DNA of 64,000 nucleotides. Origin: Phylloscopus collybita. Its lineage: Eukaryota; Chordata; Aves; Passeriformes; Phylloscopidae. The DNA is taken from NCBI GenBank assembly GCA_027886175.1, contig JAJNNQ010000024.1, positions 28,003,001-28,067,000 on the forward strand, read 5' to 3'. Shown here in pieces: positions 1 to 20,800 of this stretch (position 1 is the first letter of the stretch; the number at the start of each line of letters is the position of its first letter). Both the position numbers and the translations under genes were made by a program. The notes under the pieces were generated by a model that worked only from the letters and a program-made list of their open reading frames with translations, was not told where the DNA came from and did no database searches.

Positions 1-7416
<7,416 letters not shown>

Positions 7417-7574
7417 AAAGTACCTGTAAAAACATTCCACGCACAGCCCATGCCACCTCTCCACCATCTCCCCTGTGTGCATACTTCATCTTTGCAAGAG
7501 CAGAACTGTGCCTGAGCAGAAGTGAGCTGAAACTAGAGGAAACATGAAGAAACATGGACTGGAGGAGAAAGCAA

Positions 7575-7598
7575 GGGGGAGGTTGGGGTGGGGGGGGA
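7575..7598 (+). promoter_or_regulatory. G-quadruplex-prone tract in ATP1A1 3'UTR
   Basis: Runs of five, four and eight G are separated by loops of one to five bases on the coding (+) strand, so the transcript itself could form a G-quadruplex. This is structural potential only. Confidence 0.5.
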
Positions 7599-7701
7599 GT
7601 GTCCGACCATCAGTCCAGGGGGATGAGAGTTTGAGTAGTTTTATGTGCCTTTATGTTTTTGTAAAAGGAAACTGAAGATTTTATATATGTGGATTTTTAC
7701 A

Positions 7702-7707
7702 AATAAA
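7702..7707 (+). terminator. ATP1A1: ATP1A1 polyadenylation signal AATAAA
   Basis: A canonical AATAAA lies 285 bases after the stop codon. A G/T-rich segment follows within 60 bases (ggtcttaggtggatgttttt), as expected downstream of a cleavage site. Confidence 0.85.
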
Positions 7708-7730
7708 GATGGATTATAAGAGGATGCCCC

Positions 7731-9105
7731 CACATGGTCTTAGGTGGATGTTTTTCTCAAGGCAAAAACTGGTTCAGGGCAGTGTCCCCACCCTGGCTTA
7801 GGGTGTGGTGGTGAGTGCAAGGGTTAGTGTCTGGCTTCCTGTTTTTGTAATAGGGAAGCAGAGCTGCTTGACCCACGGACAACAGCATGTGTAAAAGCCC
7901 CAGTGCACCTTACTCTAGCTCGGTGCTTAATGTGACAAACTGTTTGCCAGCACTTGCATCTCACAGCCTAAGGCTCAGGAAGCTTCCTGGCCTCTGACTG
8001 CATCTTGGCTTCCTTGTGCAAGTGGAGCATTGAGTGAAGAGCTGGCCTGCCTTAAGGGGCTCTTTGCTGGGTTCTGAGTGAGAACAGGCTTCCACTGGCT
8101 GGCACTTGGATCCAAGCAGCCTCGTTCTCAAAATTGACACTGATTTTCCTGCTTGCTTAGCCAAGCAAGGGATAGTGTTTCCCAGTGTCCTCTGTGCATG
8201 GCACTTGCCCCATCCTGATACTGGCTCGTGCCTCCTGTGGAATGAGGGCAGGGGCTCATCATGGATTCTGCATCCTCCACTTTTGAGGAAGGCGTTGCTG
8301 TTGTCTTGGGGTCTGAGCTGTCTCTGTGAGCTGAAGTGAGTCATGCTGCTGCTTCTCTCTGAGTATCTAACCTTTTTCTGTATGCTTTGATTTACTGTTA
8401 ATGCCTGTATGGCTCACTTCTGTGAGAACTGTGAGAGATCTGGCCTTTTGCATGTGGGCAGTCACCATGAAGTCCTAACTATTCATTGCTCCTAGTGCTG
8501 TTATGCTAAAGCAAGCTGGAGATGCTTCAAGCCCTGTTCCTGAACTACTGGTCTGTGCCCCTCTTAGATATGTGTCTACCTCTGCAAAGGATCACTAAAC
8601 CACAGCACTTAAATGCTCTGCAATTAAAACTCCATGTTGTCATCCCTTCTTCCTCATAACTTTTTGGTTTTTTAAGGTGGTGTTTGAAAGCTGGGTCGCT
8701 TACCTCATGTGTGAACAATATAAACTCAGCACTAGGGAGGGAAAAAATGAGAAGTTGAGGGTGGCAACTGTTTCAATTTGTCTTGGACACTCTACTGTGG
8801 AACCCCAGTTGGAGATGATTAAAAATAATAATAAAGTCTTCCAATTGTTGGAGTCTGCCCATGCTAACAGTTGAATTCATGCAACTGGGCGTGAGGTGAT
8901 CGCAGTTGGGAAGGGGAGATGATGAGCTGCTCTAAGGGAGGAAGGAAAAAAGGTGGGATGTATGTTACTGGATCTGATGACTGAGAAGGGATGCAGAAAT
9001 GACACTCAGCCCACCCAGGCATGACACTTCCTTAAACATTTTTGTCAGTGCCTGAGACCCACTGCAGTGAAGTTGCAAAATCAGTGTTAGTTGTCAGATG
9101 CTGTC
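7731..9105. other. Intergenic, downstream of ATP1A1
   Basis: No coding region is supportable here. An ATAATAATAAAG stretch near 8826-8836 contains an AATAAA that could serve a longer ATP1A1 3'UTR, but nothing else supports that. Confidence 0.6.
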
Positions 9106-9132
9106 AAAAAAAAAAAAAAAAAAAAAAAAAAA
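9106..9132 (+). repeat. Poly(A) tract, 27 bases
   Basis: An uninterrupted run of 27 A. It could be a retroposon tail, but I recognise no element body upstream and see no flanking target duplication. Confidence 0.9.
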
Positions 9133-12100
9133 GGTCCTGTTACTCTCCCTGACATTTTAGCTTTTAGCAGCCTTAGCAGTGAGCTTCTCACTAGGACTCC
9201 GAGGTGTGGGTGAGGAGGAACCCCTGAAGGTCCAGCTGCTGCTCTCAACATCAAGGCCAGAGCTGACCCCCTGCCCTGTGGCTCCCAGGGCTCCTTGTTG
9301 GGTTGTCCTTGTGCTCCACTGTAGTTGAGGCTCCTTTCCAGACAGCTCCAGCTGCATCTTGCAGGAATGCTTTTTGGCTGCAGTTGCTGCTCAGGAGTTC
9401 CACCTCACCTAGGCATCTCACACCACTCCAGGAGCATTTCTTGCACTTCATGCTGTGACTCACCAGTTTAGTTGCCATCTTCCAAAAGAAAACAACTCTG
9501 AAGCCAAGTCTGGACCAGCACTGAGTCGTGTTAAAGGAAAGCCTCACCTCGCTGTGACTGACTCCTTGCCTGGGTAAGGGGCTGAGGGAGCTGTGTCTGG
9601 GGTGAATGGGCTCCAGTGCTTGGGGAAGGGAGCAGGTAACCAGCACCAGGGTGGTAGAGAAGGCAATGCAGGATGTTTTATATTGGCCCTAGATGCTGGT
9701 CAATATTCACAAGCTAAGTAGTGAGCAGTAATTACAGACAGCATTTACAGCAGCTTCCCTTTAGCACACTGAGCTCTTGTCACATGGCTGAGCTCACCCT
9801 GATTTTTTTCCCACCCTCAAAGGGCAGGATGTGTTTATGATGGCAACACCACCTCCTTTAGCCTAAAGTGACATGGAAGATTCTGCATGAGATGCCCATG
9901 ACTCACCACCCAGCGAAGGAACCTGAAATAGTATCAGTGCCTGAGTGGATGGACACCAGATGTCTGTGCCAGAATCATGCATATCCTTTGCTGGGGCTGG
10001 GGGTCTGAGGCAGAAAGATGAGGGCAGGGCATGGGGCCAGCTGGGAATGGTACCCACCAGGATGTGGGAGCTTCAGCAGACCTGTACAGAGCAGTTACCT
10101 CGCTCAGTGCTAGGCTCTTGCAGAGGTAGTTTTTTGTTTTTTTTTTTTTTTTTTTTTCCCCAGTAATCCTTTGTTTTCACAAGATCTGCCAATTAGCAAG
10201 AAGAAAGGCACTGGTCCCTCCTGGGGACCTGCTCCCCAGCACCATTCCTCAAGGGATAAAGCACTTTACTGGCAGACTTGAAAGCAGGCAGCTCTGAGCC
10301 CCTCCACAGTGCTTGCTTGCCCCTGACTCCATGGCCTTGAAAACAGGAGGAGGGCAAGACATCTCCCTCCAACCTATTAGGCCTCTGAAGCAGCTGATTA
10401 GCCAAAGAAGAAAGTAGATTAACCCCAATTAGGTGAAAATGTATAAACAATTATATTCAGTAAAGGTCTGTGGATAGGCTTCCCAGGAGTCTGGCTTTGA
10501 ACATGCATCCCAGGCACCTTCCATAGCTGACAGTCACAGCTGTAGAGACTCCATCAGCTCCTAAATTGTACCAATGCTTGGAGCCCCTTCTGTGCTCTCC
10601 CACAGCTCACTGCTGCAGGCTTGCTCAGATCCTGCCTGCACTTGCTTCAGATGTTGCTTTGTTCCTCTACCTCTCCTCTCTTCCAATCTCTGCAGCCCTC
10701 CTTCCCTTTCCCCATCACTCCGTGTGCCATCCCAAAGGCCTCTGGACTCCTGGGCTTTGCTGATGAAAAGTACAGCAGAAGGCCTGTACCTGTGGAAAGT
10801 TTTTACTCTCTTTATGGAAGGACAGAAATCCCTCTCTCATCACACTCATCTTTGCTCTCATGAGGTCATCTATCTCCCTGCTTCTTCCATCTGGCTTTCC
10901 AAGCACAGTAACATCTTCCCTTGCGTGAACCTTTAAGCTCTCTGGCTCTTCAGAAGGCTGGAAAGAAAATACGGCTGATTTGCCCAGCTCTGATAAGCAG
11001 CTGTAGAATCTTGCATTTTATGTGCTTCCTTTCACTTTAGGAGGCCCCACATTTTCCTGCACGGTACACAAAACTTTCCCTCTGCCTCTGGGAGGCTTAT
11101 GCTGCTGTCCGGCAAACAGCCAGTTCAAACAGCCCGGAGGGGAGATCTGATCAGGAAGGAGATACTGAAAAACCCTCCAGTGAAACGCCACCAGAACTTT
11201 CCAACTATAGCTGGAAAACAGCTGTGCTTCCCAAGCATGCCTGGGGAGGCTGGTGTCACCTCCCAGAGGTTTGCCTAGCTAGCACCCCCATCTCCTATGT
11301 GCTTGCTTAACTGGATCCCTGATGCACTGAAATAAGTCAGAAAGTCAGGGATGGTTAGAAAATCGTGAGGAATGGGAAACCTCTCCACAGGCACAGGCAG
11401 CTCAGCTTTTCCCTTTACTGTGGCAGAGGACATTGAACAGCTAGCAGAAGAAAACCCCACAGCTGTTTTTTTTAAATGTTAAAGGGTAAAAAGAAGGGAT
11501 TCTTGACAGCGTGTCACATTCATGGCCTGGGACCCACAGCTGACAGGAATCAGGGCTAAAAATAGACATCAGTGCTAATGGGCTCGGAGCAGCCTTCGGC
11601 AAACGAGTCCCAAGGTGAATTATGAAATCTAACACGTGTTCTCTCCCTAACAAGTGTGGTTTCTGTTGAGGCTTATTTACTTTGGTCTTCATACCTGCTG
11701 GACATAGGATACAAGTGTTGGGTTTCACAACTAAACAGAGCTGGGCCTGATGGGGGGACAGCCAAGAAGTCAACAGGAGCCCTGTTGTGGAGAATGCAGC
11801 TCCACACAACTCAGCACTGGCCAAAGGAGTTCTGGTGATGGCCCCTGCCCAGACAAACTGACCCAGCTCAGTTGTGACTCCCCTTGGTGACTTGGCTTTC
11901 ACATAACCTCCTGAAACCCCTCATTCATACAACACCTGCCAGTCTATCTATATGTACCTTTGGTGTGAGTATTCTGTGGTGATGATCTGATAGTTTTCAT
12001 CCAACCAATGCCCTCCTGCATTACCCATCCTTATAAATCTGGTCTGGCTGAGGCATGGTGACAGGGTTCCTTTCTGTTCTGTGGTGCTCTTGACGGCTTT

Positions 12101-15100
12101 GTCCCATGTGTGGGAGAATGAGCAGCACCTGATCCGGAGAAAAAACAGCAGCACAGGCATGAAACTTGGCTGTGCAAGAACTATTGTCTCCAAAACTCAA
12201 AAAGTATTCCAAACCAACAAGTTTGTACTTATCTGCCCTGTGTATGGCATGGCTGGGGTGTGTTTGATTTGATGGCAGGAGGTTTACCACATTGTCAAGC
12301 TACAACCTGAAATGGCTGAGAAGAGTCTTCCCACAGCTCTGTGCTGCCCCAGCAGACAAAGCTGGGCCCACAGACAGAGGAGAAGGGAAAGGGAGTGCTC
12401 AACAGACAGCTGGGCTTTTTCTTTCCAGTTAGGGTATTTTCTGCTGGTTTTTTTTTTTTAAGTTGTATCTACAGCTAATCATCCAGGGACATTTTTCTGC
12501 TCCTTTTTAATGTTTTTTTTTCCCTTTTACAAAATACTTTCTAAAAGTAAATCTGTGTAACAGCCAGTCTGAAACATGGCTGTCCCCAGCCTATCCTTAT
12601 CACACGTGCTTGCCTGCATGCTCTTCCTTCTCTGCTCTTCCAGGTTTTTTTTTTAGGAGGCAATTAATCCCCCAGAGAGATTAAAATAGAAATGAAGGGA
12701 GTTTTTCCTTGGAGCGAACATTTCCGAGTGACCTTCCCTCTCCTCCACAGTGAAAATTGACCATCTTGGACAAATCACTCCCAAAGCAACAGATACCACT
12801 TGAAGGCTTCCGGCAAAGCCCTCTAATTTCCACAGGCCAGGGGTCAGGAACAGCTCAGCTGCACTGCTGGCACTCAGAGCAAGCTACAGGGAACAGTGTG
12901 ATCACCTGGAAATAATGAAGGTATGATAGGAAAGAAAACTTAATACTGGGATGACCACCCTCAGGATCTGCTGGGGAAGGTCTATTTTGATCACAGACAG
13001 AGCAGTCAGGGCAGAGTCCTCACTACCTCCTCTGGAAGGAGTCAGACAGCTACAGTTTGCCCGAGCCTTCCTCTTTTTCATTCTGGATTTCAGTGTGTTT
13101 TTGTAATTAGCTGCCTGAACTCATACACCTCTTTAACCCCCCATGTGTCATTACTGGAATCAAGGAACTTGCACTGGTGTCAGCAGGGTCCCTTGTCATG
13201 CCCCAAATTACAACCAAATTTGGAAGAAGCACCCAGAACCTCTTCCTGCTCTCAGTGCCTTATCCTTGAGTTACCCCACACCAAGCTCCCCACTCGGTGC
13301 TGCATGCACGTGGTTGCTGCATCCTCATCCAACACCCACGAGCTGCCCTCCCCAGAACACACACACGTGGTGTGCAACAACCCTGCCAGGACTTTCCTGT
13401 TGGTGTTGTCCTTAAGGATTGTCCTGTATTCACTCCTGTCAGAGGAATATTAACACCTGAACACTCAGGCAAGATCTAGCTGCTTAAATACATGCCCACA
13501 GATGTCTTACAGCTACAGCTGTATAAATACAGCTACACAAATGCTCTTTTGCCTGACCACCTTTCAGGCTTGAATAGGCTTGTCCTGCTGTCTAGGGAGA
13601 GCTCACCAATGCTATTGCTCCTGGGGTGTCACTGGGGCTTAAGCCCCAGCAGCTCAGCATCCCAGCTGTGCCCTAAGGGAGATCAGGGAGCTGGCTCTGG
13701 ATACCCTCCAGCAGCAGTCTGAGAAGCGTGCAGCAGTCCCCAGGGACAGGGATTGCATTGTATGTCCAGCAACACAGGGAGATACATGTATTCTACCCAG
13801 AGTTTCACAGAAATTAACTGAATTGCCAGCAGATCTGAGCAGCAGTTTAGGACATGCCTTGTTGGGCAGTAAGTATATGCTGGTTCACAAGGGGTGAGGG
13901 AAGCAAAGCCTCCCAAGCCAGTCTTGAGAAAGACACCCTGCTACAGGCAAGCTTGAGAAAGGAAGGAGTAAAGAAAAGCCTTTTCTTTCACAGCTTCATG
14001 CCTATCAAATCGTGAGCAGGAAAAGGGAAGTCAGTCCCTCTTTGAATTTCAGGCTAACATTAGTAATTCCACCCTAACAAGGCCTGTCCTACCTTACTGA
14101 GGAACAAAAGTGTCTTCAGATGCCATGTGTGTGTTTAGAAAAATAGCTCTTCACACGTCTGCAGGATGAGCTTCTGCCCCCTCTGAGTGTGCTGGTGACA
14201 CAGCTCTACAGTCCCACAGAGGTGAGGGGTAGGTCTGATGGAAGGAGACGTGGCAAGGGCAGGAGAAGAAAAGCCCTCGAGCTTCAGTACAGTGTGCCCC
14301 ACCTCAGTCCATTGGTTCTCGTTGAAGCTGTTCCTCCTCCTGGTGTTTGTTCCTGACATCTCCTGAGTACCCTGGACAGTCATGGTGTAGGCTGAAGCTG
14401 TTCAGCAAGCTCATATTCCCTTTCTTACCAGAGTAAGTGAGGAAGGGGATTTTTGCTTTGCTTTGCTGTGAAGCACTTGGGAGCAGATAGATTTTGCCAT
14501 AAATGGCAACCTTTTTCTGCTCTGTGGGGAAAGCTATGTCACCCTTGGCACAGGAGTACAGAGCTAGCCAAGTTAGAGGTATTCCTCTGTACTCACATCA
14601 TTCCCAGCTCCCCAGACCTCCCATCACCAGCCAAGGCCATGCATTAGGGAACACAGGTCAGGGGCTGAGAGGCAGGAGGGGAAAGGTTCTTAGAAGAAGA
14701 TCAAATCTCAAAACATCATATTTGCATTCATTAGGAGGCAGTAAAGAAGCTAGACAAGCAGGGCAATTAAAGTTAAGGGCGAGCAACACAGTGTTCCCAG
14801 ACCAGTGTCCTGCCTGCTGGTAAAAGTGGGGGTGCAGTGTGATGCATTCTTGACATTTTGTTCTCCCAACAGATGCCAGCTCAGTTCTTATCAGATATCT
14901 CCACGGCCAATGATTTTTCACAGTGGATAACACGACTGAACTGCATAGGAAATAATCATAAACCTCTGTCCAGGCAGCTGAGCAGAATGTTCTCTTCCTG
15001 GCCTTTAAATATTTGTGGCTTTACCTTTTCCACTCTTCCTCACTTAATCTCTTTCCTGCCCTGCATATTCAAGGCTCTGACCCACCCTGAGTTACATGAA

Positions 15101-15495
15101 GGTAACGAACTTCAGACCAGATCTTTTCTCCACTCTTTGGATCCAGTCTGACCTCCTCTTCCACAAAAAATACAGACTTGTCTTTATCTTCAACACACTC
15201 TTTGATGGTTCCCTGCTGGTCAAACAAACCTTAAATTGCAGGGACAGTACAACCAGCATGCAGACTTGGCACTGGGGCAGAATGCCACAGCCAGAGCAAG
15301 GCTGCCATCAGCGACCAGCAAGGCAACAGGAGAGGCTGATTTCCTCCTGACTGCCCAACTCTCCACAGCAAAAGAATGCCCCCATCCACCTTCTGTGCTG
15401 AGGACAGCTTTCTCCATGCTCGAGGATGCTCCCAGCTTGATAGTTTCCATGAGAAAAAATGCCACAGTCTTGGCAGTGCTGGAGGAGGTGGAGGT
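9133..15495. other. Intergenic, no gene seen
   Basis: Mixed sequence with a long T tract at 10137-10157 and shorter T runs near 12450 and 12510. Open frames here are short, overlap on both strands and lack splice-linked partners. I find no RNA gene or transposon I can name. Confidence 0.6.
10130..10157. repeat. Poly(T) tract
   Basis: Six T, one G, then 21 T. Read on the minus strand it is a poly(A) tract, so it may mark the tail of an old minus-strand retroposon that I cannot identify. Confidence 0.9.
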
Positions 15496-15674
15496 GCATC
15501 CACTGCCCACCACCACCATTTCAGACTCATGGAGATCATCTTGCAGCCAGCAGAGCTGCCTCCGACAGGAACCTGACCTTCAGCACGCTGGCCTGACCTC
15601 CCAGCAGAAGTGGCATCTGAAGTTCCCTCTTGGACTGGTTTTGGCTGAGGCTCAAGGCTGCTGTTGCTGCTATT
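15496..15674. repeat. 180-bp dispersed duplicate, copy A
   Basis: This segment recurs at 17695-17879. The core shares long exact blocks, such as gcacgctggcctgacctccc and gttccctcttggact. It differs by a few substitutions (roughly 95% identity by eye) and one 3-bp indel at the actc/actcaac junction. Flanks on both sides are unrelated. I do not recognise the family. Confidence 0.85.
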
Positions 15675-17694
15675 CTTCCTTTATTCTTCCCTTTTGAACT
15701 TCGTGAAGCTGGGCTTGGTGTCACCACACTGTGCACGGGAGACACCCTCCTTGCTCTGCTCTGTGTCCAACTCTCTGCTAAAGCAATGGGGAGCTCAGTT
15801 ATGTGTGCCAAAGCCAGGGGAGCTGAGGATGCAATCCAACTGCTTCCCTTTAGATTCTGCACTCCAGGGTAAGGAAGCTTTCCAGCAAGCACTCACACCC
15901 TGGTGATAACAGTGACAAAAGCTCACTCCTGCCTAGTTTAACACGTGACGGTACTCTTAACTCAGGCAAGGGACTGCTCTGCCCTCCACACGAACATACC
16001 ACAGCTCCTGACTTCTTCAGAACTCCCTGGGAAGAGTCCTAAAGATTAGGCAACAAGGAGCATGTTAATTTTGGCCAGACAGTGCTGGCTTCAACTTACC
16101 CTGGGCTGCTCTGCCCTTGGCTATGCGCCCAAGGGGCTCCCCCTTTGCAGTGCCCCCACTCCCAGGGCACAGAGCACACCCCTCTGGGGCTGTCAGTGAT
16201 TCTGGGGCTGTTCAGAGCCTCAGGCTCTTTGAAAGAGATTTCTGTGTGCCATGCATGCATGCATACATTAGCAAACATGCACATTCACACAGACAGACAT
16301 CAATCTCTGTAATCTGTGTCTGTATTTTATGCACATGACACTACACTGCCACATCATAGTTGCCCTGCTCTGGAAGGCTTCTTGACACTGTGATAGCAGG
16401 GATTCTGGGAGATGAGCTGTGTAGCAAGTTTTTGAGCCAGTTTAGGCCCTTTTTGGGGTCTTTTTCAGAATAAGCAGGATAATTTCCCATTTTGTCCATT
16501 CCTCCATTTTACTGGCAATGATAGGCATCAGCAGCCATCAAACTGAATCTCTTCTGTGCTGTGTGCTCTACCACAGCCCTGCTAAACTGGAGCCAGTCTC
16601 ATGCACTATCACACCATAGCATCAGCTGTATCCAGCCACGTTCAGATTTTTGTGGCTTGTGTGGCTTGTGCAGGGCCCACAGGTCTGTGTGCAGTCATCC
16701 TGCATCCACACACTGCTCTGCAGGTCCTAAGCTCCCTTTCTTGCAGTGCTGTAGATTCCTAGCTCTGTAAACAGTTTCAGGACACTATTCACCCCGGCAT
16801 AGCAGTGTTTTTGGGGGGGATGCACTGTGTTGCTTGGCACAGCCAGGGTTAGTTCTGGCTCTCCAGCAGTCCTTGTTTTCAGTTCCAGCCATGGGCTGGT
16901 CTCCTGTAAGGGAGCTGGCTATGCTCCTCTTTTCCTTTCTCCTCCCCTAAAACTACCAAACCTATCAAGCACATCAGAGCCAGCCAGTGTAAGATATAGG
17001 ACTATTTCTTGAGATCTTTTTATTTGCTCACACTTTGTGCAGGCACTGAGTGAAACAGTCTTTGACCTTCCTCTGCTGCTTCCCATAGCCCCAGAGCTCC
17101 TCTGAAGCTTTAAGACCTCCAGCCTTCTGCTGTGGCATTTTCTTGGTATGTCTGGCCATCAGAGATTACTCAATAATCCAGTTATTAATTTGCAGGACAG
17201 AGGCCTGCCTGTGGTCAGTAAGGGGGCACCTTTGTGTTTATTACATGCAAACTCTGCCCCTTCTCTGTCCCAAGAAATCCTTCCCAGCACCTCTAACTGA
17301 TGGGAACTTTTCCAAACAAAAGCCTGTAAGCACAGGAGTGCCAGTTCCCAGCTCCTTGCAATAGCAGGACTATATCTGCCAGATGAAATCCTGGGCAACC
17401 AAGTCACATTCCCACAATTCTTCCCTACCTGACCAGAACAAAGATTTTTTTTTTTCCTGGCTTCAGTCTGGACACTGGTTTACCCTTTAATTCATGAACA
17501 AGAGATCCTTGAGAGGTTTCCCAGCTCAAGCTATACTCATCCCACCTCATCTCTCTGTCTGTGGCCAATTTCTAGAAATTCAGAGAGTCAGCCAGAACTG
17601 CCCAGATTTTACAGGAATATGCACCAATGGGAAGCAGTAAAGCAAGTGGCTTGCAGACAGAGACAAAATCTAGGCCAACAGCATGCCTTCCTCT
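15675..17694. other. Intergenic between the two duplicate copies
   Basis: No gene or named repeat. There is a short (ATGC)n run near 16251-16264 and a small tandem tgtggcttg repeat near 16650. Confidence 0.6.
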
Positions 17695-17879
17695 GCACCT
17701 CCTCTGCCCACCACCACCATTTCAGACTCAACATGGAGATCATCTTGCAGCCAGCAGAGCTGCCTCTGACAGGAACCTGACCCTGAGCACGCTGGCCTGA
17801 CCTCCCAGCAGAAGTGGCACCTGAAGTTCCCTCTTGGACTGATTTTGGCTGAGGCTCAAGGCTGCTTTTGCTGCTACTG
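17695..17879. repeat. 180-bp dispersed duplicate, copy B
   Basis: Second copy of the segment at 15496-15674, in the same orientation and 2.2 kb away. The 3-bp indel and scattered transitions suggest a moderately old duplication or two members of an unrecognised interspersed repeat. A WWWW-rich minus-strand frame exists in both but is not evidence of a gene. Confidence 0.85.
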
Positions 17880-20800
17880 CAGACAGTAGGCACATCTGGG
17901 ATGGAGAGGAAACTTCAGAGAGTGATCTTCACACCTGGATAGCAGCTCAAGAGAAGAGGGAAGCTGTAGCTCAGCACCTGCTTCTGTGCACCAAGCGTGC
18001 ACTGCTACAGGTGCCACAAGGACACTGGCAGTCACATCACCTTGTGACCTGTCCCCTCTCCCTCACTCCACCAGCTGCCTGGGACCCTGCGAGTGGGAGC
18101 CATAGGATCAGGACTGCATTTTTCAGCAGATGGGAAGGCACCCTCTTGCCCAGTGTGGATGGGTGGCAAGAACAGGGACAGCTCCCCTCAGCTAGCTCCT
18201 GCATATGGATCTCCTGGCTGGCTCCAGTTCCAGGGGTTATCTAATGGCAACACAAGGTCACCAGCCAGCAACCAAGCCTGGCTTCCTTGCTTGTGTTCCC
18301 TGCCAAGACCAGCCCCCGGCAGGGACTGGCTGTGGCCTCTCTCCCAACCCCAGAGGAAACTTACTGGAAGACCCTGATCCAGTGTCTACCCAAGATCCTA
18401 GCAGCCTGAAAGAGCAAGGTGCACTGTCCCACTCATTTTGGTGAGCAAACTCCGCTGATGCACACCAGTGGTGGTTTTGGTGGTCATCATTGTTTGTTTC
18501 TCTGAGAGCTGTGTTGGCAAAAACATTTGATCTCTCTAGCAACATAAATACGCAGCTGTTTCCTCCAAAACAGGAGGTAAATGGAAGGGAAAGGAGTGAA
18601 AGTGTGTGTGTGCATTTGTGGTGCTTGTGCTATAGAGAAAAAAAAGGAGAGGAAATGAGGCTTAGTGCAAAATACAGGAAGTGGAAGAAAAACAGCACAA
18701 AGCAAACGTTGCATCCATTGAACGGGACTTGAATTGGTATCTTGGCTGCTGTTTGACTAACTTATGGTATCACTAAATCCCATTCTCCTCACAGGGAAAG
18801 AAACCCTGCAACTGTGCATTGTCAGTGTGACGGAAGAAACAGCGGCAGCTGATGCTGGTTGGGTCAGTATTACTGCCGGGCTCACAGACCAGCCTTTGTT
18901 CCAGCGCGGTGACAAAGGGCTCCCTTCTTTCCCTCACCTCCCGCAACTTGTTCAGAGGGGAGTTGGAACAGTGCATGTTTTAAGACTATATCAGCTATGG
19001 CTGACATGCCTTGGCCAGCTCCCACCAGGACCTTGGCCACCCCTGCCCCATGGGAGGTGTCCCTCTCGTGCACCGGAGCCTTCCTTGGAGGGTGCAGCCA
19101 AAGGCTCGTTTCCTTATCACTTGGTGGAGCTGTGTGCTCCAAGAGTCTGTTGGTACTAAACACGACCGTGAGCCCTGAGCCAGCAGGTCCACAGGACACC
19201 AGGAACACACAGAGTGCTCCTATCACCTTCTTGCTCACCTGTCTGGTTACCCTCAGCACCCCTAGGCTTGTCCCTTGGGCACTCTGCTCCCCCATCTTTC
19301 TTGGCAGATGAGCACTGGGGAAAGGGAGCTGGTGTTGGTGAGTCTTAGCTGGTGTTCACCAGGGTGACCACCTTCTCCCTCCACATGGAAAAAGAGACTT
19401 TAGAAGGCTTGGCCAGTGCCTGAAGAGGGGCAAGTCTGGCTGTTGGTGTAACCCCAGCCTGTGGTCCATGCTTTTTCTAGAAGAGGTAGCCTCTCAGCCA
19501 GTGATTTTTGGCAAGTGGCTGTGCCCAACATCTGGCAGAAAGAAGGATGCAAGGCATTGTGCTGGGTGGCAGAGCTCCCCCAGACAAGGAACTCATCTGA
19601 AAAACACACTTCCCACATTCAGCCAACCTCTGACTGGTGGGCTCTCTGCCACCCCACTGCCAGGGTATGAAGGTCTCCACTCCCAGCATCTGCCTGTTGC
19701 AAAGGGAGAGCATGCACAGTGGTGCAATATCTGAAGACCTGAGATGTGATCTTGCACTTGCAAGACCATTTGATGTGATCCCGGCATTCCCCATCTGTGC
19801 ACTCTGAACAGCTCTAGTCTGAGCTATTGGGGCAGCAGGATTATTCCAGTCACATTTCTAGTGCTCTTTACCTTGTCAGCATAAGGATTTCACCCTCATT
19901 ATCTTTCCCAAGTCTTTGGTACAGAGAGTTGAACCTGCACAGAGACATACAGAGATACAAAATAGGACCCATGTCCTGATGCACACAGGTCCTGACAAAC
20001 AAAAAGACACATTTAGAGGCAGATACACAGACACCCTCTTGCAAAGTGATTCTGTGATCTTGCACAGACAAGCAGAATAGTACATGGAAATAAGGACACA
20101 GGCAGACATCTTCTAGTGCTCCACAAGCAATCCAAAGTGTTATTGTCCCCTAAGGAAACCTGGAAAAAGCAATATAGTACATTAGTATAGAAGCTGATGT
20201 TCCAGTGTCTCCCTTTCAGAAAAACGGGGAAATCATTTTCAACTTCTGAGAGCATCAAACAGCAGCATATGGAGAAGCCAACACAGGAGCCACTGCTTCA
20301 GCTGTAGTTTTGGTGCAAGACAAGGCCTCAGCAGGAACACCACATGCTGGCCACCCTGTCTGCACACAAGCCACGCCACTGGGAGAAGCCTGCATTGGCA
20401 TCAAGCGATTCCAAATCTCTTTTTGGAAGTTGTGTTTCCAGGGCACGTTTGTACAACCTAGCACAACCACAAGGAGCAGTTCCTTGAACGAAAGAAGAGC
20501 ATTTCTGAGTGGAAGCTGAACAGGTGGAGTTCACAAAAAGGGGCTTGTGACCAATGTTCTCCTCTATCCTTATGCTTCCTGGGAGCTTGTTTTTCTCCTT
20601 AGGGTTTTGTCTGACGCCAGGCAACAGAACTCTGTTGTGAGGCCTCCACAGGCAGCCCAGAAACACAGCTCAGACTCTCCTCTGGGGTTTGTATCCTGGA
20701 GTGTTGGTTTTTGGCAGTAGGGATGAGCCAGCTGACTCCCTATATAGGTAGTGTAAGTTCAGGAGAAAAACAAAAAGGGAAGAGATGTTTAGGGGTGCAA

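Larger units (their letters stand above)
7417..7725 (+). other. ATP1A1: ATP1A1 3'UTR
   Basis: This untranslated stretch runs from the stop to about 20 bases past the AATAAA at 7702-7707. It contains a G-run cluster at 7575-7598. The end is estimated from the signal. Longer forms cannot be excluded, since another AATAAA occurs near 8830. Confidence 0.75.

Noticed and set aside
15231..15697. Overlapping open frames over 100 codons on both strands
   Set aside because: They sit over the 180-bp duplicate, and the two copies do not share a consistently open, extended frame. More likely a repeat than a gene.
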